DNA of 64,000 nucleotides from positions 1,648,501 to 1,712,500 of the forward strand of contig NZ_CP019437.1 of the NCBI RefSeq assembly GCF_001940525.2. The letters are read 5' to 3'. A program made the translations under genes and the position numbers. The notes below the pieces were generated by a model. It was not told the DNA's origin, did not search any database, and saw nothing but the letters and a program-made list of their open reading frames with translations. This stretch comes from Thioclava nitratireducens (GTDB lineage Bacteria; Pseudomonadota; Alphaproteobacteria; Rhodobacterales; Rhodobacteraceae). Numbering within the stretch: the first letter of the stretch is position 1; each line of letters starts with the position of its first letter. Of the stretch, positions 32,858-41,119 are shown one piece after another.

Positions 32858-34162
32858 ATGTCACGCAAGATTTGGACCGACACGTTGGGGGCTTTCGCCC
32901 TCGTGCTCTGCGTCGCAGGTGGCGCGGTGCAGGCAGAGGAGACGCAGCCCGACACGACGGCGCGTGCTCATGATTTGATCTGGGGGACACCGAAGGTTCC
33001 CGCCGATCCCGAGACGGGGCTCGCGATGCTGGAACGCGCGGCGTCAGAGGGTAATGCCCAGGCCGCGCGGATGGCCGGAGAGCTGCTCCTCTGGGGTGGT
33101 CCGGTCCCGACGGATCGCGCCCGCGCGATGGAGCTCCTGTCGCAAGCCGCGGATGCCGGCGATGCTGGCGCCGCGCGCGTGCTGGGCGAGCAATTGCTGG
33201 GCGGCTGGGTGCTGCCGCGCGACACCGACCGTGGCCGGGCCCTTCTCGAGGCGCAGGTGAAATCGGGAAACCGGGATGCGGCGATCAAGCTGGGCGAAGC
33301 CTATCTCTATGGCATCGGCGTGCCCCGGAACCGCGAAAAGGCGCGCGACCTGTTCGAGACTGCGACGGAGGCGGGCGACGCGACCGGCTTGTGGAAATTT
33401 GGCGAGGAGATGATGTGGTCGCAGCGCGATCCGGCCGCGGCTGAGACGATGTTGCAGCGCGCAGGGGCCGCGGGCATCGGCAGCGCTTATGCGACGCTGG
33501 CCGAGGGCGCGATGTATGGCTATCTCGGCAGCGGCAAGGTCTCGCGGGCCAAGTTCGACGGCTACGCCAAGGCCGCCCGTGCGGCCGGAAACGAGCGGAT
33601 CGAAGTGCTCGACGCCACACGCCGCATCTGGGGCATCTCGATGCGCGGTGATGGCAAGATGGCGGTGGCGCAACTGCGTGAGGCCGCCGAAGCAGGCAAC
33701 CGCACGGCGGCGCGCTATCTCGTCGGTCTCTTGCGCGATGGCAACGCCTACAACGTGCGGCGCGATCCCAAGGGGGCGTCGACGTTCCTAGAAGCGCATG
33801 CCGATCTGTTCACGCCGGAAGAGCGGGCGAATTACGAGATGACCATCCGCGCAGCGATGCATCGGCACGACGCAGATTTCGCGCCGCTCGTCGGAGAGAT
33901 CGCGCCGGCCATGGCCAAGATGTCCGCCGCAGAGGCACGCGACCTTTTCAAGGCCAATCCGAGGCTCGCGGTCTATCTGATCCAGAAACATCTCGCCAAG
34001 CAGGGGCTGTACCGTGGCCCGCTCGACGGCTTCGCCGGGCGCGGAACGCTGCGCGCGATGGAGCGCGCCTGCGGCGAGATGCCAGGCGATATGGCCTGCC
34101 GTGACGGGGTTCTCGCGCCCGAGATCGTGGGGGCGATGCTGCGCGACGGGTGGGGCGCCTAA
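32858..34162 (+). CDS. Secreted Sel1-repeat protein with C-terminal peptidoglycan-binding-like segment
   Basis: 434 residues. Signal peptide (LGAFALVLCVAGGAVQA, cleavage near residue 27), then about six Sel1/TPR-like repeats of 34-36 residues (for example AASEGNAQAARMAGELLLWG and AADAGDAGAARVLGEQLLGG). The C-terminus has a peptidoglycan-binding-1-like stretch QGLYRGPLDGFAGRGTLRAME. It takes the position of TadD (a TPR lipoprotein) in Tad loci and may do a similar job, but it has no lipobox that I can see. RBS AGGGAGG before the ATG at 32858. Confidence 0.78.
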   Translation: MSRKIWTDTLGAFALVLCVAGGAVQAEETQPDTTARAHDLIWGTPKVPADPETGLAMLERAASEGNAQAARMAGELLLWGGPVPTDRARAMELLSQAADAGDAGAARVLGEQLLGGWVLPRDTDRGRALLEAQVKSGNRDAAIKLGEAYLYGIGVPRNREKARDLFETATEAGDATGLWKFGEEMMWSQRDPAAAETMLQRAGAAGIGSAYATLAEGAMYGYLGSGKVSRAKFDGYAKAARAAGNERIEVLDATRRIWGISMRGDGKMAVAQLREAAEAGNRTAARYLVGLLRDGNAYNVRRDPKGASTFLEAHADLFTPEERANYEMTIRAAMHRHDADFAPLVGEIAPAMAKMSAAEARDLFKANPRLAVYLIQKHLAKQGLYRGPLDGFAGRGTLRAMERACGEMPGDMACRDGVLAPEIVGAMLRDGWGA

Positions 34163-35134
34163 GTGACGTCGAAGGTTCTGGTCACCGGGGGCGCGGGCTT
34201 CATCGGGTCGCATTGCTGCAAGGCGCTCGCCGAGGCGGGGCACGAACCTGTGGTGATCGACGATCTGTCGCGCGGTCATGCCGATGCGGTGCGCTGGGGG
34301 CCTCTGGTCGAGGGCGATCTGCGCGACCGAAAACTGGTCGGGGCGACGCTCAAGGACCACCGGATCGATGCCGTGATCCATTTCGCGGCGCTGGCCTATG
34401 TCGGTGAGAGCGTGGCCGAGCCCACCCGCTATTACGACGTCAATCTGGGTGGGATGACCGCCCTTCTGGGCGCGATGCAGGCGGTGGGGCTCGACAAGAT
34501 CGTCTTCTCGTCGAGCTGCGCCACCTATGGCACGCCCGAGACGCTGCCGATTTCCGAGGACACGCCGCAAAACCCGATCAACCCCTATGGCCGCAGCAAG
34601 CTGATCTGCGAATGGATGCTGGAGGATGCCGCCGCCGCGACCGGGTTGCGGTTCGCGGCCCTGCGCTACTTCAACGCGAGCGGCGCCGATCCGAGCGGCG
34701 AGATCGGCGAGCGCCACGACCCGGAAACCCATCTGATCCCGCTGGTGCTGCGTGCGGCCTCGGGGCAGGGCCCGGCGGTGAAGGTCTTCGGCACGGATTA
34801 TCCGACGCCCGACGGCACATGCATCCGCGACTATATCCATGTCGACGATCTGGCCCGCGCGCATCTTCTGGCGCTCGATCACCTGGAGGGCGGCGGAGAT
34901 AGCCTGAAACTGAACCTAGGGACCGGACGGGGCGCGTCGATCCGCGAGGTGATCGCCTCGGTCGAGCGGGTGACGGGGCGCAAGGTGCCCTTCGAGGACG
35001 CGCCGCGCCGCCCCGGCGATCCGGCGGAACTGGTGGCCGATCCGTCGCGGGCGCGCGACGCTCTGGGCTTCACCGCGCGCTACCGTGAACTTGACGAGAT
35101 CGTGTCCCATGCCGCCCCGTGGTTCGGTCTCTGA
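34163..35134 (+). CDS. galE: UDP-glucose 4-epimerase
   Basis: 323 residues of the extended short-chain dehydrogenase family: NAD-binding GGAGFIGSH (about 8-16), catalytic Ser in FSSSCATYG, and YGRSK (Tyr and Lys of the active site) near residue 144. The FNASGADPSGEIGE segment is typical of GalE. It interconverts UDP-glucose and UDP-galactose for surface polysaccharide. The GTG start comes directly after the stop of the preceding gene; no good ribosome-binding site, so translation may be coupled. Confidence 0.9.
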   Translation: MTSKVLVTGGAGFIGSHCCKALAEAGHEPVVIDDLSRGHADAVRWGPLVEGDLRDRKLVGATLKDHRIDAVIHFAALAYVGESVAEPTRYYDVNLGGMTALLGAMQAVGLDKIVFSSSCATYGTPETLPISEDTPQNPINPYGRSKLICEWMLEDAAAATGLRFAALRYFNASGADPSGEIGERHDPETHLIPLVLRAASGQGPAVKVFGTDYPTPDGTCIRDYIHVDDLARAHLLALDHLEGGGDSLKLNLGTGRGASIREVIASVERVTGRKVPFEDAPRRPGDPAELVADPSRARDALGFTARYRELDEIVSHAAPWFGL

Positions 35135-35214
35135 CCTCGGGTTCGCCCATCGCCGGGGTTGAGCCTGCCGCCCAGCCATCTATCTTGCGGCTCAACGCAA
35201 TTCAGGAGGCTCTC

Positions 35215-36453
35215 ATGGCAAGCGACGCAATCGATCCGCAACTTCTCGACCGGCTGGCCGAGGTTGCCGTGCAGGTGGGGCTGAACCTGCAAGACGGTCA
35301 GGATCTGGTGTTGACCGCGCCCGTCGAGGCGCTGCCGTTGGTGCGCCGGATCGCCGCCGAAGCCTATCGCGCGGGCGCAGGCACCTTCACCCCGATCCTC
35401 AGCGATGGCGAGATCACCTTGGCCCGGTTCGAGAACGCCAAGGATGCCAGCTTCGACCGTGCGCCCGATTGGCTCTATCAGGGCATGGCGAAAGCTTACG
35501 AAGGCGGCGCGGCCCGCATGGCGATCGTCGGCGAAGACCCGATGCTGCTGTCGGAACAGGATCCGGAAAAAGTCTCGCGCGCGGGCAAGGCCAACTCCAT
35601 CGCCTACAAGCCGGCGCTGGAGAAAATCTCGAATTTCGAGATCAACTGGTCGATCGTGAGCTACCCGACCGTGGCCTGGGCCAAGCGCGTCTTCCCCGAC
35701 CTGCCCGAAGAGGAGGCCGTGGGCAAACTGGCCGACGCGATCTTCGCGGCCTCGCGCGCCGACCAGCCCGATCCCGTCGCCGCTTGGGAGGCGCATAACG
35801 CCGCCCTGCGCAAGCGCCGCGACTGGCTGAACGAGCAGCGCTTCTCGGCGCTTCATTTCACCGGTGGTGGCACCGATCTGACCGTGGGTCTCGCCGACGA
35901 TCACGAATGGAGCGGCGGCGCCTCGGAGGCCAATAACGGTGTCGTCTGCAACCCGAACATCCCAACCGAAGAGGTCTTCACCACGCCCCATGCCGAGCGC
36001 GTCGACGGGATCGTTCGCGCGACCAAACCGCTGTCGCATCAAGGCAGCCTGATCGAGAATATAGAGATGCGTTTCGAGGGCGGCAAAGTGGTCGAGGCGA
36101 AGGCCAGCCGCGGCGAGGCGGTGCTGCAAAAGCTGATCGACACCGACGAGGGCGCGCGCCGTCTGGGCGAGGTCGCGCTGGTGCCGAACGGCTCGCCGAT
36201 CTCGGCCTCGGGGCTGTTGTTCTTCAACACGCTCTTTGACGAGAACGCGGCCTGCCATATCGCGATGGGGCAGTGCTATTCGAAGTGCTTCATCAATGGC
36301 GGCGAACTGAGCGAGGACGAGGTCGCGGCGAAGGGCGGCAACAGCTCGATGATCCATGTCGACTGGATGATCGGCGGTCCCGAGACTGATATCGACGGCA
36401 TCAAACCCGACGGCACCCGCGTCCCGGTCTTCCGCAAGGGCGAATGGGCCTAA
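35215..36453 (+). CDS. M29-family aminopeptidase
   Basis: 412 residues of the thermophilic metalloprotease (AmpS/AmpT) family. Visible hallmarks are the metal-ligand segments TGGGTDLTVGL, NIPTEEVFTTPHAERVDG and HIAMGQCYSKC, and the final NSSMIHVDWMIG. Such enzymes remove N-terminal residues with Co, Zn or Mn; cytoplasmic, no signal peptide. CAGGAGG lies 6 bases before the ATG at 35215. Confidence 0.9.
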   Translation: MASDAIDPQLLDRLAEVAVQVGLNLQDGQDLVLTAPVEALPLVRRIAAEAYRAGAGTFTPILSDGEITLARFENAKDASFDRAPDWLYQGMAKAYEGGAARMAIVGEDPMLLSEQDPEKVSRAGKANSIAYKPALEKISNFEINWSIVSYPTVAWAKRVFPDLPEEEAVGKLADAIFAASRADQPDPVAAWEAHNAALRKRRDWLNEQRFSALHFTGGGTDLTVGLADDHEWSGGASEANNGVVCNPNIPTEEVFTTPHAERVDGIVRATKPLSHQGSLIENIEMRFEGGKVVEAKASRGEAVLQKLIDTDEGARRLGEVALVPNGSPISASGLLFFNTLFDENAACHIAMGQCYSKCFINGGELSEDEVAAKGGNSSMIHVDWMIGGPETDIDGIKPDGTRVPVFRKGEWA

Positions 36454-36479
36454 TCGTTCCTGTGACCTGACAAACTCTA

Positions 36480-36520
36480 GCGTCCGGCGTGCCGATTGAT
36501 GCGCCGGGCGCTTGTATTTT
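36480..36520 (+). terminator. Terminator after the M29 aminopeptidase gene
   Basis: 10-bp stem GCGTCCGGCG (36480-36489) / CGCCGGGCGC (36502-36511) with one G-U pair, followed by TTGTATTTT. The rest of the 342-base gap to 36795 contains a GC-rich palindrome near 36578-36600, the minus-strand terminator listed below and no credible gene. Confidence 0.65.
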
Positions 36521-36730
36521 GTGCATTTGCAGGGAATTTCGCCCCGTTCTGCGCAGTTCGAAACGGTCGGGGTAGCAGGGCACCGCGCTACGCGGGTGCC
36601 GCTTGACGAAAACGGAAACTAGGCGAAATCTGAAAGCAAGGGTCGGGCTTGGCTGACCCTCTTGGGCAACCCGCGCATCTTGCGCCGTGTGAAGGGCCGC
36701 CCGGCCGACGCGGACTTTCGATCCTCCTCC

Positions 36731-36767
36731 CCGAAAACGCGTTCAGGCCGGGCGGTGCCCAGCCTGA
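36731..36767 (-). terminator. Terminator after the two small secreted-protein genes
   Basis: On the minus strand, stem TCAGGCTGGGC (36767-36757) / GCCCGGCCTGA (36753-36743) with one U-G pair, a 3-base loop, then ACGCGTTTTCG. It is about 30 bases after the stop of the gene at 36796. Confidence 0.65.
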
Positions 36768-36795
36768 GCGGAAAGAGCCCGAATTCCCGTATTGC

Positions 36796-37158
36796 TCACT
36801 GACCGGTATCGAGACTCTTGGTGATGAGCGCCTCGCGGTTCTGCGCGAGCGAGGGATGCAGCAATGCGTTCTCGATCGCCGCGACTTGCGTGAAGCCGAT
36901 ATCTTCGAGCGACTTGCCTTTAGCGAATTTCGCGGCGCGCGTCTGATCGAGCATGCTGAGATGCGGATTGGCGGGCATGAAATAGGCCGGGTCGGGGCCG
37001 CTCGAGCTCTGCGGTTTGGGAGCTTGCGGACCGAGGCCGCCGGGCGGTTGCGACGCGGCGCCCGCTTGCGCAATGCCGGTGCCGAGGCCAAGAGCGACTG
37101 CCAGGCTGCAACCAAGCGCGGAAGCGGTAAGTCGAATGGTCATAAGCAGGTTCCTCAT
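36796..37158 (-). CDS. Small secreted protein, unknown function
   Basis: 120 residues (or 115 from the second Met). A signal peptide (ASALGCSLAVALGLGTGIAQA, cleavage near residue 32), a Pro/Gln/Ser-rich linker, and a helical C-terminus with KGKSLEDIGFTQVAAIENALLH. No family recognised. The start overlaps the stop of the upstream small gene (ATGA), which indicates translational coupling. Confidence 0.6.
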   Translation of the reverse strand: MRNLLMTIRLTASALGCSLAVALGLGTGIAQAGAASQPPGGLGPQAPKPQSSSGPDPAYFMPANPHLSMLDQTRAAKFAKGKSLEDIGFTQVAAIENALLHPSLAQNREALITKSLDTGQ

Positions 37159-37391
37159 TTCTTCTTCAGCGCCATACGGATCAGCGTCTCTTTCGCGGTG
37201 CGATCGACATTCTGAACCAGTGCGTCCTTGATCTGCACGATCTGGCGGTCGGTGAGGCTGGACAGGTCGACATTTCCGACCAGAGCGTGAACGCGCTGAA
37301 TCTCAATCGCATTGAGCGGCTGCTGCTGCGCGGCGGCCAGCGATGGCATCGCGGCGCAAGCGAGGGCTGCGATCAGGGCAATAGCTTTCAT
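37155..37391 (-). CDS. Small secreted protein, unknown function
   Basis: 78 residues: signal peptide MKAIALIAALACAAMPSLAA then about 55 residues with two short helices (IEIQRVHALVGNVDLSSLTDRQIVQIKDAL). Start chosen at 37391 because GAGGAG precedes it on the minus strand; the frame is open upstream to 37493 but has no site. It shares helix-like content with its downstream partner (both end in paired helices), so the two may be related or interact; this is inference only. Confidence 0.6.
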   Translation of the reverse strand: MKAIALIAALACAAMPSLAAAQQQPLNAIEIQRVHALVGNVDLSSLTDRQIVQIKDALVQNVDRTAKETLIRMALKKK

Positions 37392-37598
37392 CGTGAGTCT
37401 CCTCAGGCTGCTCTTCCCGACGGAAGATGCAGTTGCGCGGGCGCGGGGCAAGCTCGGGCGCGCGCAAGTTTCGGTGAATGCGGCTTGCCCCAAGCGTCAG
37501 GATGGGGATTCACATCGGAAATTCATCATGATACCGTGACACTCAATAAGCAGGGGGCAGACATAAGTCCTCGCAAAAATACGGGCAGGATCAGAGCA

Positions 37599-38660
37599 AT
37601 GAAGGCGGGCTATCAGGGCACCTTCGTCATTTCATGGGCGCAGACAGAGGTCGACGGCACGCCGGTGCCGCCGCTGGATGTCGTGACCGTTGGCGCGTGC
37701 TGGCGCTGGACGGGGCAGGCGATCTGCGTCGACGGGCCAAACGATCGGCTCATCCTGCATAATGCGCGCGGCGAGGCGGAGCGGCGCACGAAAGCCGCCC
37801 GCGCGGTGCGCCGCCTTTTGGGCGAGGCGGTGGGAAGTCCCCGCACGCTCGACGAACCCGACGAGATCGAGACGCCCAATCAAAGCTTTACCGTGACTGA
37901 TGGCTATCACGCCTATGTCGTCACCCTGATCGAACTGCCCGAAAGCGGCACCCGCATCTTGATGTTCGCCGGTCGGATGCCGCCGGTGGACAGCGATCTG
38001 TGGGTGGTTGATCGCGCCCTCGATCTGCGACCGAAAGCGGCACGGCAGGGACCTGCGGGCGTCATCTGTTTCACGCCCGGCACGCTGATCGAAACCGACC
38101 GGGGCAGCCGCCCGGTCGAAGCTTTGCGCGAGGGCGACCGCGTGATGACCCGCGATGACGGGGCGCAGCCGATCTGCTGGATCGGGAAGCGTGACATCTC
38201 CGGCGCGCGGCTCCATGCGATGCCGCATCTGCGCCCGGTGCGCATCTCGGCCGGAGCGTTCGGCATCGCGCGGCCCGACCGCGATCTCATCGTGTCGCCG
38301 CAGCACCGGATGCTGGTGCGGGGCCGCGCCGCACAGGCGCTGTTCGCCGAGGACGAGGTTCTGGTGCGCGCATGCGATCTGGTGAATGGCGGCGAGATCC
38401 GCTTCGAGGGCATGGTAAAAGGCCTGAGCTACATCCACCTGATGTTCGAGCGCCATCAGGTGCTGACCGCGAACGGGCTCGAGACGGAGAGTTTCCACCC
38501 CGCCTCGACCCGGCTCGAGATGATCGCTCGCGACCAGCGCGCCGGACTCGAGGCGCTGCTGCCCGAGGTCGAGGAAAATCCGCTTAGCTACGGCGCCTTC
38601 GCCCGTCGCGCGCTCAAGCCCTCCGAGGCCGCGATCCTGCGCCATGATCTGGCCGCGTGA
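37599..38660 (+). CDS. Free-standing Hint-domain protein
   Basis: 353 residues. An N-terminal beta-rich region (about 1-150), then a Hint (hedgehog/intein-type) module starting CFTPGTLIETDRGSRPVEAL with a catalytic-type Cys near residue 160, and the B-block-like segment DRDLIVSPQHRMLV plus LMFERHQVLTANGLETES. Such Hint_2 proteins are frequent in Rhodobacteraceae, often on secreted proteins. Whether it self-cleaves is unknown; no splicing C-terminal Asn-Cys/Ser is seen. No clear signal peptide; ATG at 37599 follows CAGGATCAGAGCA. Confidence 0.75.
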   Translation: MKAGYQGTFVISWAQTEVDGTPVPPLDVVTVGACWRWTGQAICVDGPNDRLILHNARGEAERRTKAARAVRRLLGEAVGSPRTLDEPDEIETPNQSFTVTDGYHAYVVTLIELPESGTRILMFAGRMPPVDSDLWVVDRALDLRPKAARQGPAGVICFTPGTLIETDRGSRPVEALREGDRVMTRDDGAQPICWIGKRDISGARLHAMPHLRPVRISAGAFGIARPDRDLIVSPQHRMLVRGRAAQALFAEDEVLVRACDLVNGGEIRFEGMVKGLSYIHLMFERHQVLTANGLETESFHPASTRLEMIARDQRAGLEALLPEVEENPLSYGAFARRALKPSEAAILRHDLAA

Positions 38661-38783
38661 ACGGGCAAATCCGCGCGAGATCGCTGCAAGCTTGGGCTGT
38701 GCGTCAGATGCACGGCTTCGTGCGCATTTTGCGCCTTTTCTCCGCCCGAACGCCGCCTTAGCTTCGGGACAAAGGAGAATTCA

Positions 38784-39557
38784 ATGACCAGACCCGTCGT
38801 CGGCATCATCGGCAATAGAGGCCTCGTAGGTGACCGCTACCCCGTCCATGAAGGCGGGCAGCTCAACTCGGAAGCGGTGAGCAAGGTCTCCGATTGCATC
38901 CCGCTGCTGATCCCCGCCGATCCCGAATATGTGTCCGTTCAGGAGTTGATGGAGGTCTGCGACGGCTTCCTGCTGACCGGCGGGCGGCCGAACGTCCATC
39001 CGCATGAATATGGCGAAGAGCCGACGGAAAAGCACGGCACCTTCGACCGCGCCCGCGACGCGATCACCCTGCCGCTGGTGCGGGCCTGCGTTGAAAACGG
39101 GCAGCCCTTCCTTGGCATCTGTCGGGGGTTTCAGGAGGTAAACGTCGCGATGGGCGGCACGCTGCACCCCGAGATCCGCGAGCTTCCCGGGCGATTGAAC
39201 CACCGGATGCCCCCCGAGGGGACGCTCGAGGAAGGGTTCTCGAACCGTCACATGGTCACGCTTACACCCGGCGGCCGGTTCGCGCGTCTCTTCGGCGCGG
39301 ATGAGGTCGAGACCAACACGCTGCACGGGCAGGGCGTTTGCACCGCCGGTACGCGGATCGTGATCGAGGGGCGCGCCCCCGATGGTACTCCCGAAGCGAT
39401 CTATGTTAAGGACGCCCCCGGGTTTACCCTATCGGTGCAATGGCATCCCGAATGGCGTGCGGCGGAAGATCCGGTCTCGCGGCCTCTGTTCGAGGCATTC
39501 GGCGATGCGGTGCGCGCTTGGGCGCGCGGCGAACGGCCCGCCGCCTGCGTCGCCTGA
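38784..39557 (+). CDS. Class I glutamine amidotransferase-like, gamma-glutamyl-GABA hydrolase family
   Basis: 257 residues. Catalytic Cys in the nucleophile elbow GICRGFQEVNVAMGG (about residue 113) and the His-Glu pair in VQWHPEW near 220. The PuuD family splits gamma-glutamyl-GABA in putrescine breakdown; without other puu genes here the true substrate is uncertain. AAAGGAG precedes the ATG. The next gene follows after 26 bases on the same strand. Confidence 0.8.
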   Translation: MTRPVVGIIGNRGLVGDRYPVHEGGQLNSEAVSKVSDCIPLLIPADPEYVSVQELMEVCDGFLLTGGRPNVHPHEYGEEPTEKHGTFDRARDAITLPLVRACVENGQPFLGICRGFQEVNVAMGGTLHPEIRELPGRLNHRMPPEGTLEEGFSNRHMVTLTPGGRFARLFGADEVETNTLHGQGVCTAGTRIVIEGRAPDGTPEAIYVKDAPGFTLSVQWHPEWRAAEDPVSRPLFEAFGDAVRAWARGERPAACVA

Positions 39558-39583
39558 GCCGCTAAGACAAAACGGAGAGACAG

Positions 39584-40273
39584 ATGAAACGCTCGCGCGT
39601 GAACGAAATCATGGCCGCGGCCGAGGATATGATCCAGGAATTCGGCTTCCGCCTGCCGCCCTTCGCGTGGTGGAGCCCGGCCGAGTTCAAGGCGCGCCTT
39701 CCGCAGGCGCAGCGTATCGTGGAAGCCGCGATGGGCTGGGACATCACCGATTACGGGCAGGGCGATTTCGACAAGCTGGGCCTGTTCCTCTTCACCCTGC
39801 GCAACGGCGATCTGCGCGACCTTCAGGCAGGTCACGGTATGGCGTACGCCGAAAAGCTGCTGATCTCGCGCAAGGACCAGATCAGCCCGATGCATACCCA
39901 TATCATCAAGGCCGAGGACATCATCAACCGTGGCGGTGCGAACCTCGCGATCGAGCTCTACGGCTCTGATGCAGATGGCAAATTTGACGACACTGCGGGC
40001 GGGCAGGTGATGTGCGACGGTGTCCCGCGCCGCTACGAGCCCGGCGAAGTTCTGATCCTGCGTCCGGGCGAGAGCGTGACCCTGCGCCCCGGCGACTGGC
40101 ATGCCTTCTGGGGTGAGGGCGGCGACGTTCTGATCGGCGAGGTCTCGACCGTCAATGACGACAACACCGACAACATTTTCCGCGAAGATATCGGGCGGTT
40201 CTCCGAGATCGAGGAAGACGAAGCGCCGCGCCACCTGCTGGTCAGCGACTACGACAAGTTCCTGTACTCATAA
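39584..40273 (+). CDS. D-lyxose ketol-isomerase-like cupin protein
   Basis: 229 residues with a cupin barrel; metal-binding residues are in QISPMHTHIIKAEDIINRGG (two His and a Glu, about residues 101-120) and a late His in GDWHAFWGE. The N-terminal PFAWWSPAEF and the cupin pattern match the D-lyxose/D-mannose isomerase family. It may act in sugar salvage. The last 6 bases overlap the convergent gene on the other strand. Confidence 0.8.
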   Translation: MKRSRVNEIMAAAEDMIQEFGFRLPPFAWWSPAEFKARLPQAQRIVEAAMGWDITDYGQGDFDKLGLFLFTLRNGDLRDLQAGHGMAYAEKLLISRKDQISPMHTHIIKAEDIINRGGANLAIELYGSDADGKFDDTAGGQVMCDGVPRRYEPGEVLILRPGESVTLRPGDWHAFWGEGGDVLIGEVSTVNDDNTDNIFREDIGRFSEIEEDEAPRHLLVSDYDKFLYS

Positions 40274-41119
40274 GTATTTACGGGCTTCCTTGCAGGCGAA
40301 GGGCTTCAGCCTTTCGCCGTGCTCGGCCAGCCAGGCCTGTGCCCGCGCCGGGTCTTTCTTGCTCAGCTCGCGTAGCCACCATGCGATGGCCTTCTGGATG
40401 AACCAATCGCGATCCTCTGCCAGTTGCGCGGCCCAGCCCAGAACTTCGTCGCGGACCGCCTCGTCCTCGGGCCTGGGATTGCGTTGCTTGGTCCAGGGCA
40501 GGGTGAAGACGAAGGCCGCGCGCCGCGTCCACATGTGATCCGAGCGCACCCAATCCGCCACTTCGTCAAGCCGCGCGGGCTCGGCCTGAAGCCGTTTCGA
40601 GCCCGCTTTGGCCGCGTGATCGGCAATCGCCCAAGCGTCGAATTGCGGCACCCAGCTTGCGATCAAGTCCCATGCGGCGTCGTCAGGGCGCAGCCGCGCT
40701 TGCGTCAGCAGCTTGGCCGCCGCGATCCGCGCCTCGTGAATGTCGCTGTCCCAAAGTCCACGGGCGAGTTCGACCCGCCCCGGCACGTCGAGCTGGCCAC
40801 GCCACAGTGCGACCATGTCCTCGATCGCGGGCACGGCCACGCCCAAATAGCGCCGCTCCGCCTTGTGATAGGCGGCCATTTCGGCGGCTTTCTCGGCATC
40901 CGCCCAGCTTTCCAGCGCGAAAAGCGCATCTTCCAGCGTGGGCGGCGGGCCGAGCGGCTCGGCGGCGTCTTCTTCCTCGGCGAAGCTCTCATATTCCGCA
41001 TCTGAGGCCGCGTAGGCTTCGGCCTCGGCGCGCAGCTTTGCGTCCTCCGCCGGGTCGAGCGGAGCGAAATCCGCCGCGCTCGGCCGCGCGACGCGCTTCT
41101 TGCCCCTCTTGCGGCTCAT
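40268..41119 (-). CDS. AlkD-like DNA alkylation repair (HEAT-repeat) protein
   Basis: 283 residues. The C-terminal two thirds are helical HEAT-like repeats: WDSDIHEARIAAAKLLTQ, MWTRRAAFVFTLPW and WFIQKAIAWWLRELSKKDP match the AlkC/AlkD pattern in which Trp and Arg contact alkylated DNA. The first 65 residues are very acidic and Ala/Glu-rich after a basic start (MSRKRGKKRVA), an extension absent from classical AlkD. Likely a base-excision glycosylase for alkylated purines, but activity is unproven. ATG overlaps the glmS stop by 4 bases. Confidence 0.75.
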   Translation of the reverse strand: MSRKRGKKRVARPSAADFAPLDPAEDAKLRAEAEAYAASDAEYESFAEEEDAAEPLGPPPTLEDALFALESWADAEKAAEMAAYHKAERRYLGVAVPAIEDMVALWRGQLDVPGRVELARGLWDSDIHEARIAAAKLLTQARLRPDDAAWDLIASWVPQFDAWAIADHAAKAGSKRLQAEPARLDEVADWVRSDHMWTRRAAFVFTLPWTKQRNPRPEDEAVRDEVLGWAAQLAEDRDWFIQKAIAWWLRELSKKDPARAQAWLAEHGERLKPFACKEARKYL

